Counted from the first letter of the stretch, positions 16,963-26,050 are shown. The stretch is DNA of 64,000 bases from an uncultured Clostridia bacterium (GCA_945915065.1 CAMEER010000001.1:90819-154818), one strand, 5' to 3'. Notes: generated by a model from the sequence alone, not told the origin. A program made the numbers and translations.

Positions 16963-18084
16963 TTACTTCAATTCGCCGTTGGCGGCGGCAGTCAGGTAGG
17001 CGTTGATGAAACCGTCGATATCGCCATCCATCACCGCCTGGATGTTGCCCATCTCATAGCCGGTTCGGGTGTCCTTGGCCAGCGTGTAGGGCATGAACAC
17101 ATAGGAGCGGATCTGGCTGCCCCACTCGATCTTCATCTGCACGCCCTTGATGTCGCTGATCTTCTCGGCGTGCTGCTGCAGCTTCAGCTCCGCCAGCTTG
17201 GCCTTCAGCATCTTCATGGCGTTGTCCCGGTTCTGGAACTGGCTGCGCTCCGTCTGGCAGAATACCACGATGCCGGTGGGCAGGTGGGTCAGGCGGACGG
17301 CGGAGGAGGTCTTGTTGATGTGCTGGCCGCCGGCACCGGAGGAGCGGCAGGCCTGCATCTCGATCTCCTCGGGACGGATCTCGATCTCGCTGTCGTCGGC
17401 CAGCTCCGGCATGACCTCCAGTGCGGCAAAGCTGGTCTGGCGGCGGGCGTTGGCGTCAAAGGGGCTGACGCGGACCAGACGGTGGACGCCGTTCTCACTC
17501 TTCAGATAGCCGTAGGCGTTCTCTCCCTCAATAAGGATGGTGGCGGACTTGATGCCCGCTTCTTCGCCGGCCTCGTAGTCCATCAGCTGATAGGTGTAGC
17601 CGTGGCGCTCGGCCCAGCGGGTGTACATACGGTAGAGCATCTCCGTCCAGTCCTGGGCCTCGGTGCCGCCGGCACCGGCGTGGAAGGTGAGAATGGCGTT
17701 GTTGGCGTCGTATTCGCCGGACAGCAGCGCCGCCAGACGCCGCTCGCTGATCTCTTTTTCCAGCGTGTTGTAGCCCTCGATCACGTCGGGCAGCTGAGAG
17801 GCATCGTCCTCCTCCTGAGCCATCTCGCACAGAGTCAGGGTATCCTCCCATTCGCTGACCAGACGGTCATGCTTCTTGATCTTGTTCTCCAGCCGCTTGA
17901 TCTGCTGGCTGACCTTCTGGCTGCGCTCCAGGTTGTTCCAGAAGCCGTCCTGCTCCGTTTCCTTCTGAAGAGCGGAAAGCTCCTCCCGGGCCTTGGGGAT
18001 GCCCAGCGCCTTTTCCAGCTCGCCCAGAGTGGGCTCCAGCGCCAGCAGCTTCTGCTTATATTCGTCGTATTCGATCACTGCCAT
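16963..18084 (-). CDS. prfB: Peptide chain release factor 2
   Basis: A 373-aa factor that terminates at UAA and UGA. The peptidyl-hydrolysis GGQ is in SGAGGQHINKTSSAVR, and the stop-codon-recognition SPF tripeptide is in VRVSPFDANARR. The start ATG follows AAGGAGAT at 7 nt. Residues 1-50 align with the whole N-domain without a break, so the UGA programmed +1 frameshift found in many prfB genes is absent, and ALGIPKAR stands where the slip site usually is. Monocistronic as far as can be seen. Confidence 0.96.
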   Translation of the reverse strand: MAVIEYDEYKQKLLALEPTLGELEKALGIPKAREELSALQKETEQDGFWNNLERSQKVSQQIKRLENKIKKHDRLVSEWEDTLTLCEMAQEEDDASQLPDVIEGYNTLEKEISERRLAALLSGEYDANNAILTFHAGAGGTEAQDWTEMLYRMYTRWAERHGYTYQLMDYEAGEEAGIKSATILIEGENAYGYLKSENGVHRLVRVSPFDANARRQTSFAALEVMPELADDSEIEIRPEEIEMQACRSSGAGGQHINKTSSAVRLTHLPTGIVVFCQTERSQFQNRDNAMKMLKAKLAELKLQQHAEKISDIKGVQMKIEWGSQIRSYVFMPYTLAKDTRTGYEMGNIQAVMDGDIDGFINAYLTAAANGELK

Positions 18085-18162
18085 ATGTGGTAATCTCCTT
18101 GCTTGTAGATTTCAGTAACTAAATTATTATATCCGGAAAACCGGTATCTGTAAAGGGGAAAA

Positions 18163-19641
18163 TCAGAGGGTTTCCGGCATATCCGGGGCATTTTCCGCGG
18201 AATATTCCTCCGAGGACTGGCGGTGATGCCGCAGCAGCATGGCGGCGTGCTCCTCCTCCCGCAAATTGCGGAACACCCGGCGCATCATCACCAGCGTCAG
18301 AGCGAAGGAGCATACATCCGCCACACTCTGGGCCAGCTGTATCCCCAACTGATCCAGCCACAGGGGCAGCAGCATTACGGCGGGGATGAAAAACAGTCCC
18401 TGACGGGCTGCCGCAAGGATGGTGGCGGGCAGGGTCTTGCCCATGGTCTGGGTCATCATATTGCTGACCAAGGCGTAGGCGGCCAGAGGGAAGGTAATAC
18501 ACTGGCACCGCATGGCCCGCGCGCCAAAGGCAACCACCTCTGGATCGTTCCGGAAAACGGCGATCAGCTGGGGAGCAAAGAGCAGTCCCACCGCGGCGAC
18601 TACGATCAGAAAGACCGTGCCCCATTTGACACAGAACCGGAAGCCCTGACGGACCCGGTCATAGAGCTTGGCGCCATAGTTGAAGCCGCATACAGGCTGG
18701 AAGCCCTGCCCGAAGCCGATCAGCGCCGAGTTGGCGGTGGTCATCACACGGTTTACCACGCTCATGGCGGCAATGGCGGCATCGCCGTAATGTCCGGCCG
18801 CCACATTCAGACAGATGGTGGACACGGACATCAGACCCTGGCGGCATAAGCTGGGGAATCCGCCCCGCAGGATCTCTTTGAAAATGTGGCGGGTAAAGCG
18901 GATTTTTTGGGGATGCAGCCGCAGATTGCCGCCCTGCGTGCAGCCGAACAGCAGCAGGGCAAAGGAGCACAGCTGGCCGATGATGGTGGCCAGCGCCGCA
19001 CCGGTGATACCCATGTTAAAGGTGAAGATCAGCAGCGGGTCCAGCCCTACGTTGATGACCGCGCCGGCCACAATGCCGATCATGCTGTAAATGGCGCTGC
19101 CCTGAAAGCGCAGCTGGTTATTCAGCACAAAGGAGGCGGTCATGTAGGGCGCGCCCAGCAGGATGATCCGCAGGTAGTCGCAGGCGTAGGGCAAAATGGT
19201 GTCCGTGGAGCCCAGCAGCAGCGCCAGCGGCCGCAGAAAGATCTGGCCCAGTATCAGCAGGAGAAAGCCGGCCAGAAAAGCCAGCGCCACGGCGGAGATG
19301 GCCATGGTTTCGGCGTCCTCCGTCTGGTGGCGGCCCAGCTGGCGGGAGATGTAGTTGCCGCTGCCCTGACCGAAGAAAAAGCCGGTGGCCTGGATGATGG
19401 CCATCAGCGAAAAGACTACGCCCACTGCGCCGGTGGCCGCGTTGGAATGGAGCAGACCCACAAAAAAGGTGTCCGCCAAATTGTAGGCGGCAGTCACCAG
19501 CATGGAGATGATGGTGGGAACTGCCATTTCACATACCAGCCGTCCCACCGGTTCGGTGGTCAGGCGATGGTATTTTTCCTCCTGCAAAAGATTGGCTTCT
19601 TTCAGATGCTTTGTCTCATGGAGATGATGATTGTGATACAT
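18163..19641 (-). CDS. MATE family multidrug/cation efflux transporter
   Basis: A 492-aa, 12-helix protein of the MATE family that exports drugs or metabolites in exchange for Na+ or H+. The core contains AVPTIISMLVTAAYNLADTFF, GQGSGNYISRQLG and GFGQGFQPVCGFNYGA, typical of both halves. The ORF track begins at a GTG (19647); ATG 19641 is preferred because GAGGTG upstream can then act as ribosome site. A promoter at 19680-19708 lies back-to-back with that of the pyrophosphatase gene. Substrate unknown. Confidence 0.92.
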   Translation of the reverse strand: MYHNHHLHETKHLKEANLLQEEKYHRLTTEPVGRLVCEMAVPTIISMLVTAAYNLADTFFVGLLHSNAATGAVGVVFSLMAIIQATGFFFGQGSGNYISRQLGRHQTEDAETMAISAVALAFLAGFLLLILGQIFLRPLALLLGSTDTILPYACDYLRIILLGAPYMTASFVLNNQLRFQGSAIYSMIGIVAGAVINVGLDPLLIFTFNMGITGAALATIIGQLCSFALLLFGCTQGGNLRLHPQKIRFTRHIFKEILRGGFPSLCRQGLMSVSTICLNVAAGHYGDAAIAAMSVVNRVMTTANSALIGFGQGFQPVCGFNYGAKLYDRVRQGFRFCVKWGTVFLIVVAAVGLLFAPQLIAVFRNDPEVVAFGARAMRCQCITFPLAAYALVSNMMTQTMGKTLPATILAAARQGLFFIPAVMLLPLWLDQLGIQLAQSVADVCSFALTLVMMRRVFRNLREEEHAAMLLRHHRQSSEEYSAENAPDMPETL

Positions 19642-19679
19642 ATCCACCTCGGTTTCAGTGGTTTTTCTACTTATTTTTT

Positions 19680-19708
19680 ATCATAACATGGATGATTCTG
19701 TAAATCAA
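19680..19708 (-). promoter_or_regulatory. Sigma-A promoter of MATE gene
   Basis: Reverse strand reads TTGATT, 17 nt, TATGAT. Confidence 0.65.
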
Positions 19709-19713
19709 GCCCA

Positions 19714-19742
19714 TTGACCGGCGGCGCCGACTGCACTATAAT
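19714..19742 (+). promoter_or_regulatory. Sigma-A promoter of the pyrophosphatase gene
   Basis: TTGACC (19714), 17-nt spacer, TATAAT (19737). Its -35 box lies 5 nt from the divergent MATE -35 box. Confidence 0.78.
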
Positions 19743-19784
19743 AGCAACCAGGAGAACACTTTTTCGTAAAGGAGCTTAACTGGT

Positions 19785-21398
19785 ATGAACGAGATCTATG
19801 TGACCGGCCATCGCAATCCGGATACCGACTCCATTGTGGCCGCCATGTCCTATGCGGCGCTGAAGAACGCGCTGGGCGAGAAGGAGTATGTGGCGGTGCA
19901 TCTGGGCACCATCAGCGACGAGACCAACCGGATGCTGAAGCACTTCGGCTTCAAGCCGCCCCGCTTTATCCAGAACGTGCGCACGCAGGTGCGGGATCTG
20001 GACTTTGACCGTCCCCCCTGTCTGGACGCCTCTGTCACCATGGACCGGGCGTGGCAGCTGATGCGCAGCCAGAAGATCTCTGCCATTCCCGTGACCAACG
20101 AGGACGGCACCTTGTACGGAATGCTGTCCGCCGGCGACATTGCCACCTTCAGCCTGAACACCATCGCCAATCCGGTGGTGGAGGAGGTGCCCATGTTCAA
20201 CCTGCTGAGCGTCATCGAGGGCCGCGTGGTGGGCGAGGGCGGTGATCTGGTGGACAGTCTGTCCGGCAGCGTGTCCATCGCCCTGCCCCAGAGCTGTGAA
20301 AACCTGCTGTTTGACAGCTCTGACAGCATCGTGCTGTGCGGCAGCCAGCCGGATATGATCCGCCGGGCGCTGGACATGCAGGTATCCTGCCTGATCCTGT
20401 GCCAGACCGACGTGGATCCGGAATGGGTAAAAGACGCCGGCAAGACCTGCATTATCTCCACGCCCTTTGACGCCAGCCGTGTTCACCGGCTGATCTATCA
20501 GGCCATCCCCATCTCCCGGCCCTGTGCCACCGGAGATCTGATCTGCTTCCATCTGGATGACTACATAGACGACGTGCGGGAGGTGGTGCTGAAAAGCCGC
20601 TATCGCTGCTACCCCGTGCTGGACGAGGAGGAAAAAGTGGTGGGCACCCTGTCCCGTTACCATCTGCTCCGTCCCCGCCGTAAGCAGGTGGTGCTGGTGG
20701 ACCACAACGAGCTGGCCCAGACAGTGCCCGGCATTGAGCAGGCGGAGATCCTGGCCATCGTTGACCATCACCGTCTGGCGGATATCCAGACCCGACAGCC
20801 CATCAACGTCCGCAACGAGCCGGTGGGCAGCACCAACACCATCATCACTTCCATGTATCAGGAGCACGGCGTTATGCCCTCCCCCCACATGGCAGGCCTG
20901 ATGGCGGCGGCGATTCTGTCGGATACGGTGATGTTCAAGTCTCCCACCTGCACCAAACGGGACATTGCCATGGCCGAGCGGCTGGCCCGCATCGCCCATG
21001 TGTCACTGGAGGAACTGGGCCGGGAGCTGTTTGCCTCCGGCGCGGTGGACAGCAAGTCGGCGGAGGATCTGCTGCGCAGCGACTTCAAGGAATTCCATAT
21101 CGCCGAGCAGAACCTCGGCGTGGGTCAGGTGACATGTATTGACTCCGAGCATCTGATGCAGCGCAAGGAGGATCTGCTGAAGGCCATGGAGGAAATGCAG
21201 AAGAGCCATGAGTACGATATGGTAATCCTGATGCTGACCGATGTGCTGCAGGAGGGTACGCAGCTGCTGTTTATCGGCAGCGATGACGCCATCCGCAATG
21301 CCTTTGCCGTGGAGCCAAAGGACAACACGGTATTTTTGCCGGGCGTCATGTCCCGCAAAAAACAGGTGATCCCCATGCTGACGACCCTGTGGGGCTGA
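19785..21398 (+). CDS. ppaC: Family II manganese-dependent inorganic pyrophosphatase with CBS and DRTGG inserts
   Basis: A 537-aa DHH-superfamily enzyme that hydrolyses PPi. The N-terminal VTGHRNPDTDSIVAAMSY supplies metal ligands. A CBS domain (about 70-130), a DRTGG-type domain (about 135-245) and a second CBS (about 250-300) are inserted before the second half of the DHH core (VDHNEL, IVDHHRL). The C-terminal DHHA2 domain ends with SRKKQVIPML, the substrate-binding motif. CBS inserts normally bind adenine nucleotides or diadenosine polyphosphates and regulate activity. Single-gene unit. Confidence 0.94.
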   Translation: MNEIYVTGHRNPDTDSIVAAMSYAALKNALGEKEYVAVHLGTISDETNRMLKHFGFKPPRFIQNVRTQVRDLDFDRPPCLDASVTMDRAWQLMRSQKISAIPVTNEDGTLYGMLSAGDIATFSLNTIANPVVEEVPMFNLLSVIEGRVVGEGGDLVDSLSGSVSIALPQSCENLLFDSSDSIVLCGSQPDMIRRALDMQVSCLILCQTDVDPEWVKDAGKTCIISTPFDASRVHRLIYQAIPISRPCATGDLICFHLDDYIDDVREVVLKSRYRCYPVLDEEEKVVGTLSRYHLLRPRRKQVVLVDHNELAQTVPGIEQAEILAIVDHHRLADIQTRQPINVRNEPVGSTNTIITSMYQEHGVMPSPHMAGLMAAAILSDTVMFKSPTCTKRDIAMAERLARIAHVSLEELGRELFASGAVDSKSAEDLLRSDFKEFHIAEQNLGVGQVTCIDSEHLMQRKEDLLKAMEEMQKSHEYDMVILMLTDVLQEGTQLLFIGSDDAIRNAFAVEPKDNTVFLPGVMSRKKQVIPMLTTLWG

Positions 21399-21736
21399 GA
21401 AAAAGAAAAGAAACGTTCACCGCGGAAATCCTTTGCAGCGGACATTTTGCGCTGTTGGGGAGAAATCCACGTTAAAATACCACAGAACCGCGCCGTAATG
21501 TCCCACCTGTTTTCGGGAAACCCTATACAATAGAAAAAGCTTACGGAGAAAACGGGGAGGAGCCTATGCCGGTTTGTGTCAGAAGTGAAACGGAAACGCT
21601 GGAGCAGGTACTGCTGCACCGCCCGGGGGCGGTGCTGGAGCAGCCGGTACCCGGCGAATTGGAACGGCTGCTGTTTGACGATTGCTTGTGACGCTGCGTT
21701 ATGTAGTACAGTGGCGTCATGAGGAGGTGGAGCGCC
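21399..21736 (+). other. Intergenic stretch with an arginine deiminase remnant
   Basis: A 338-nt gap between the pyrophosphatase gene and the merR gene. Its first 165 nt carry no recognised gene but include a CCTATACAAT-like -10 near 21521-21530. A GGGGAGG ribosome site and the truncated arcA-like ORF follow (see separate entry). The merR ribosome site AGGAGG is at 21722. Confidence 0.6.
21566..21691 (+). pseudogene. arcA: Truncated arginine deiminase N-terminus (arcA remnant)
   Basis: A 41-codon ORF absent from the ORF track. It reads VRSETETLEQVLLHRPG then ELERLLFDD, matching the conserved start of arginine deiminase (SE.G.L..V.LHRPG...... LERLLFDD). The protein then stops at TGA right after FDDCL, where about 365 further residues would be expected. 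ATG and ribosome site (GGGGAGG, 5 nt) remain intact. No later arcA sequence is recognisable before merR. I read it as a decayed gene; an expressed short peptide cannot be excluded. Confidence 0.65.
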
Positions 21737-22462
21737 ATGTCGAAATACACCACAGGTGAACTGGCAAAGCTGTGCGGCGTTACCGTGCGGACGGTACAGT
21801 ACTACGATACCCGGGGCATCCTGATCCCCAGCGAACTGTCCGAGGGGGGACGGCGGCTGTATACCGACGGCGATCTGCGGCGGCTGAAGATCATCTGCTT
21901 TCTGCGGGACATGGGCCTGCCCATCGACGCCATTGCCCAGCTGCTGGCGGAGGAGGAGCCGGGCCGGATTATCACGCTGCTGCTGGAGCAGCAGGCCCAG
22001 TCCCTGCGCCGTGAAATTGCGCGGCAGCAGGACAAACTGGAGAAGGTGGAGGCGCTGCAGCGTCAGGCGAAGCAGCAGGAGCAGTTCTCTGTGGAATCCA
22101 TTGGCGACATGGCGTGTCTGATGGAGAAACGAACGCAGTTGAGGCGGCTGCATATGATCCTGCTGCTGACAGGGATTCCCATGGCACTGCTGGAGGTAAC
22201 GGGTATCGTTCTGTGGATCGCCGCGGGGGTCTGGTGGCCCTTTGTGCTGTATCTGCTGCTGGCCGTACCCTATGGCGTGTGGGGCAGCCGGTACTATTTC
22301 AGGCGGGTGGCCTACATCTGCCCCCGGTGCCATGCCGTGTTCCGGCCAAAATTCAAAGAGGCGTTTTTCGCCCGCCATACGCCCTCTGCCCGGAAGCTGA
22401 CCTGCACCTGCTGCGGGTATCACGGCTTTTGCGTGGAGACCTTCGGCGGCGACGGAGAATGA
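21737..22462 (+). CDS. MerR-type regulator with two membrane helices and a C-terminal zinc ribbon
   Basis: A 241-aa protein: MerR winged helix (about 1-70, KYTTGELAKLCGVTVRTVQYYD), a coiled-coil of about 45 residues, two hydrophobic helices (about 138-160 and 163-185) and a tail with CPRCH...CTCCG, a likely zinc ribbon. Start ATG 21737 is chosen over 21719 because AGGAGG lies 9 nt before it. The layout suggests a membrane-tethered DNA-binding sensor rather than a soluble MerR. Targets are unknown; no dyad operator in an elongated spacer was found nearby. Confidence 0.85.
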   Translation: MSKYTTGELAKLCGVTVRTVQYYDTRGILIPSELSEGGRRLYTDGDLRRLKIICFLRDMGLPIDAIAQLLAEEEPGRIITLLLEQQAQSLRREIARQQDKLEKVEALQRQAKQQEQFSVESIGDMACLMEKRTQLRRLHMILLLTGIPMALLEVTGIVLWIAAGVWWPFVLYLLLAVPYGVWGSRYYFRRVAYICPRCHAVFRPKFKEAFFARHTPSARKLTCTCCGYHGFCVETFGGDGE

Positions 22463-22554
22463 AACGGCTTTTGACGGAAAACCGCGCGCCTCTGCGCCTC
22501 ACGCCGGCGCTGCCGCCCATCGTCAAAACGGTGTGGACTATCTTCGCGTAATGC

Positions 22555-22590
22555 AAAAAGACGACTGACCATTGGTCAGCCGTCTTTTTC
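22555..22590. terminator. Bidirectional terminator, merR / PII-like gene
   Basis: AAAAAGACGACTGACC-ATT-GGTCAGCCGTCTTTTT, with one internal mismatch. Confidence 0.8.
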
Positions 22591-22600
22591 TCTTGTGGTG

Positions 22601-23275
22601 TCATTCCTCGTCCAGACGGCGCAGACCCGCTACGTCTGACACCGGCAGGGAAAAGCTGATGGCGCCCGCCCTGGTGGCGGGACCGGCTTCTTTATTGATG
22701 GCGTTCATAATGGCGGCTTTCTCTTTGCCGCCGGCTACGATGTAGATGACGTCCTTTTCGTCGGCCAGCGACACGCCGAAAAACTTCTCGGTGCCGATGC
22801 CGCCGGTACCCTTGGCGTGCAGCACCGTGCCGCCGCCGGCCCCCGCGCCGCGGGCCGCGTCCATCACCATATCGGAGTGGCCTTCGTTCAGGATCACCAC
22901 AATCAGTTCATGCTCAAAATGCATCGTCGGTACACCTCCGCTGGCGGCTTTGCCGCCGTCTGTCAGATAGGCAAGCGTCCGCCCGCTGCTGACGCTCTTC
23001 AGGGGCACGGCCAGCATCAGGCCGTTGCCGGGAATGTCAATAAACAGCTTGCGCTTGGCGGCGCGGAACAACTGCTTCATTACGTCCGTTCCCACCACCG
23101 CGCCGGTCACGGCTTTCTCTGTCCGGGACAGGCCGTACAGCGCCAGATGCTCAGGCGTGGCGGTGCCCCGGCCCAGCATGGTGGTGACCAGATTCAGCCC
23201 GGCGTCCCGGTACAGCGCCGCCATATCCTCCGCCCGTTCACGGTCGGTAATGCTCATCAGGTAGTACAGTTCCAT
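22601..23275 (-). CDS. Tandem PII-like protein, partner of the DUF1538 membrane protein
   Basis: A 224-aa protein with two PII-like halves (about 1-95 and 118-224). Each has a strand-helix-strand, a T-loop-like Gly-rich turn (LGRGTA; AKGTGG) and a second helix after a ligand-loop-like stretch (TEKAVTGAVV; EKFFGVSL). ATG 23275 lies one base after the stop of the upstream DUF1538 gene (TGATATG), so the ORF-track extension is spurious. PII proteins gate transporters by binding nucleotides; here it probably controls the DUF1538 protein. The canonical uridylylated Tyr51 context is not evident. Confidence 0.8.
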   Translation of the reverse strand: MELYYLMSITDRERAEDMAALYRDAGLNLVTTMLGRGTATPEHLALYGLSRTEKAVTGAVVGTDVMKQLFRAAKRKLFIDIPGNGLMLAVPLKSVSSGRTLAYLTDGGKAASGGVPTMHFEHELIVVILNEGHSDMVMDAARGAGAGGGTVLHAKGTGGIGTEKFFGVSLADEKDVIYIVAGGKEKAAIMNAINKEAGPATRAGAISFSLPVSDVAGLRRLDEE

Positions 23276-23276
23276 A

Positions 23277-24803
23277 TCAGGCCACCTCCCACAGCTCGAT
23301 GACGCCCTCGTCGCTGAGATCCAGCACGGCCTCCTGCTCCTTGACACGGCGGGTCTTGATGACGTAGATGGCGCCCATCACCTGCACGGTGATGAGAGGC
23401 ATCATGGCCACCAGCGCTACCAGACCGAAAGCGTCGGTCATGACATTGCCGCCCAGCGCGGTGGTGGCGCCCATGGCGAAGGGCAGCATGAAGGTGGCGG
23501 TCAGGGGACCGGAGGCCACACCGCCGGAGTCAAAGGCGATGGCGGTGAAGGTGCTGGGGACGAAGAAGGACAGCCCCAGCGCAATGATATAACCCGGCAG
23601 GATGAACCACAGAATGGAGATCCCCGTCAGCACACGCACCATGGCAAGGCCCATGGCCGCAGCCACGGCGATGGAAAGGCTCATGCCCATGGCCCGGGAG
23701 GAAATGGCGCCGGCGCTGAGCTCCTCCACCTGCTTGTTCAGCACATGGACAGCAGGCTCGGCATTGATGATGAACCAGCCCATCAGCGTGGCCAGCGGGA
23801 TCAGCAGCAGGCCCAGCCCCTGCTCTGCCATGACGCCGCCCAGCACATAGCCCAGCGAGGAGAAGCCCACGTTGACGCCGGTGAGAAACAGCACAAGACC
23901 CACATATGTATAGGCTACGCCGATCAGAATCCGCAGCAGCGGCAGCTTCCGCAGGCGCAGGGAGAACACCTGAAACAGCAGGAAAAATACACAGATGGGC
24001 AGCAGTGCCACGGCTACCTCTCCCATCATAAGGGGAAGCTCCTCCAGATAGCCATAGCCTACGGTCAGAGTGGTCTCAAAGCCGTTGACCACGGTTTCTG
24101 AGGAGACCGTGGTGGTTTCCGGATAGAGGAAGCCCAGCAGAAGAACCGACAGAATGGGACCGATGGAGCACAGTGCTACCAGACCGAAGCTGTCGGCCTT
24201 GGCTTTTTCATCGCTTCGGATGGAGGCGACGCCCACGCCCAGCGCCATAATGAACGGCACCGTCATGGGGCCTGTGGTGACGCCGCCGGAGTCAAAGGCC
24301 ACCGAAAGGAAGTCAGGGTCGGACAGGGCGGCCAGCAGAAACACGATACCGTAAAAGATCAGCAGCAGCGTCCGCAGGGAGATGCCCAGCAGGATGCGCA
24401 GCATACAGATGGTCAGGAAAATGCCCACACCTGCCGACACCGCCAGAACCAGCATGGTTTTGTCAATGCCCGGCACATTTTGCGCCAGTACCTGCAGATC
24501 CGGCTCGGCGATGGTGATGACAAGACCCAGAAAAAAGGCCAGAACCAAAATCAGCCACAGGCGGCGGGATTTTGTCATTTTGGCGCCCACCAGATTGCCC
24601 ATCTGGGTCATGGCCAGCTCCGCGCCCAGCGTGAACAGGCCCATGCCCACGATCAGCATCAGCGCGCCCACCAGAAAGGCCAGCATCAATCCGCTGCCCA
24701 CGGGGATGAAGAAGAAACACAGGACCGCCACGATGATGGTGATGGGCAGTACGGAATCCACCGCTTCCTTCAGTTTACCGTTGATAATTTTACGACTGGT
24801 CAA
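23277..24803 (-). CDS. DUF1538 polytopic membrane protein with internal duplication
   Basis: A 508-aa membrane protein with about 12-14 hydrophobic helices. The two halves repeat a signature: VAFDSGGVTTGPMTVPFIMALG and later IAFDSGGVASGPLTATFMLPFA, each followed by DSFGLVAL or DAFGLVAL. Such inverted or tandem duplications are typical of secondary transporters and channels. TTG 24803 is the chosen start because AAAAGGAG precedes it by about 8 nt, while the longer ORF-track start has a non-conserved leader. It is coupled to the PII-like gene. The substrate is unknown. Confidence 0.82.
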   Translation of the reverse strand: MTSRKIINGKLKEAVDSVLPITIIVAVLCFFFIPVGSGLMLAFLVGALMLIVGMGLFTLGAELAMTQMGNLVGAKMTKSRRLWLILVLAFFLGLVITIAEPDLQVLAQNVPGIDKTMLVLAVSAGVGIFLTICMLRILLGISLRTLLLIFYGIVFLLAALSDPDFLSVAFDSGGVTTGPMTVPFIMALGVGVASIRSDEKAKADSFGLVALCSIGPILSVLLLGFLYPETTTVSSETVVNGFETTLTVGYGYLEELPLMMGEVAVALLPICVFFLLFQVFSLRLRKLPLLRILIGVAYTYVGLVLFLTGVNVGFSSLGYVLGGVMAEQGLGLLLIPLATLMGWFIINAEPAVHVLNKQVEELSAGAISSRAMGMSLSIAVAAAMGLAMVRVLTGISILWFILPGYIIALGLSFFVPSTFTAIAFDSGGVASGPLTATFMLPFAMGATTALGGNVMTDAFGLVALVAMMPLITVQVMGAIYVIKTRRVKEQEAVLDLSDEGVIELWEVA

Positions 24804-24954
24804 AATAACGCTCCTTTTCTGTCGGGCAACAAAGGGGCGCGCCGATTCCGGTGCGCCGCAAGAAAGGTAATGATTATAAAATAGTATACTATAAGCTGTC
24901 GGAAAAGGCAAGTTAAAACCCTGACAAGATGTGTGATGCGCCAAGGGCTGTGGG

Positions 24955-25470
24955 TCAAAAGAACCAGCGGACGCACCATGCCGCCGCCAGAAAGCCTGCC
25001 AGATCTGCCATAAGAGCGGCGGGAATGGTATAGCGGATTTTTTTGATGCCCGCCGCGCCGAAATAGACAGCGATGGTATAGAAGGTGGTTTCCGTGCAGC
25101 CCAGCATGACCGCTGCGGTGCGGCCGATGGTGCTGTCGGGGCCGTAGGTCTCCATCAGTTCACTGCCGGCGGCCAGCGCTCCGCTGCCGCTGAGGGGACG
25201 GATCAGCAGCAGCGGCGTGGTTTCCGGCGGAATGCCGATGGCCGTCAGCACCGGCGCGAGGGCCGAAGTGAGGAAGTCCAGCGCGCCGGAGGCGCGGAAC
25301 ATATACACCGCCGTCAGCAGCGCCACCAGATTGGGAAAGATCCGCAGCAGCACCCGCAGGCCTTCGGCGGCGCCGTCCGTCAGGGCGGTGTATACGTCCA
25401 CGCGCTTTCCCAGTCCCCGTGCCGTTACCGCCGCCAGCAGCAGAGGGATCAACACAGAGGTCAGGTCCAT
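24955..25470 (-). CDS. spmB: Spore maturation protein B
   Basis: A 171-aa membrane protein of the nucleoside-recognition (Gate) family, required with SpmA for spore core dehydration. ATG 25470 overlaps the end of spmA (TGATATG), so the 40-residue ORF-track extension is rejected. The motif GSGALAAGSELMETYGPDS and helices LMLGCTETTFYTIAVYFGAAG-like are typical. Its presence with SpmA supports an endospore-forming host. Confidence 0.92.
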   Translation of the reverse strand: MDLTSVLIPLLLAAVTARGLGKRVDVYTALTDGAAEGLRVLLRIFPNLVALLTAVYMFRASGALDFLTSALAPVLTAIGIPPETTPLLLIRPLSGSGALAAGSELMETYGPDSTIGRTAAVMLGCTETTFYTIAVYFGAAGIKKIRYTIPAALMADLAGFLAAAWCVRWFF

Positions 25471-25471
25471 A

Positions 25472-26050
25472 TCAGCGCCGCCAGATGGCCTGAAGGACAC
25501 GGGCCGCCAGCAGGCCCGCCGATACTGACAGCACGGAGGAGAGCCATACGGCAGGCAGAATGTCGAAGGGGGCCGCGCAGCCGTGGGCACTGCGGACGGC
25601 AGCCACGGTGGTGGGCAGCAGCTGAATGGAGGCGGTGTTCAGCACCACCAGACGGCACAGCTCATCGCTGGCCACGCCGCCGCAGCCCTGCGCCATTCTG
25701 GTGGCGGCACGGATGCCCAATGGCGTGGCGGCATTGCCCAGCCCCAGAAGATTGGCGGAGACGTTGGCGCTGAGAGCGGCCAATGTTTCACTGTCGCGGC
25801 TGGCGTTGGGCAGGATGCGGCGCAGCAGTGGTCGCAGCAGACCGGCTAGCTTTCCGCTGAGACCGCAGCGGTCCATCAGCGTCATAACGCCGCTCCACAG
25901 GCAGATGGCACCCGCCATGGAAAGGCACAGCTCTACCGCGGACTGCGCGCCGGTCAGGGCGGCGGCAGAGACGGCGGACAGCTGTCCTGTGGCACAGCCG
26001 AACAGCAGCGAAAGGAAAAAAAGACCTGTCAAAAAGTAAGGCATCGCCAT
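25472..26050 (-). CDS. spmA: Spore maturation protein A
   Basis: A 192-aa Gate-domain membrane protein, partner of SpmB. Signature LSANVSANLLGLGNAATPLG is present, followed by LVVLNTASIQLLPTT. It heads a two-gene operon divergent from the abrB gene. Slightly shorter than some homologues but apparently complete, with four or five hydrophobic helices. Confidence 0.93.
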   Translation of the reverse strand: MAMPYFLTGLFFLSLLFGCATGQLSAVSAAALTGAQSAVELCLSMAGAICLWSGVMTLMDRCGLSGKLAGLLRPLLRRILPNASRDSETLAALSANVSANLLGLGNAATPLGIRAATRMAQGCGGVASDELCRLVVLNTASIQLLPTTVAAVRSAHGCAAPFDILPAVWLSSVLSVSAGLLAARVLQAIWRR

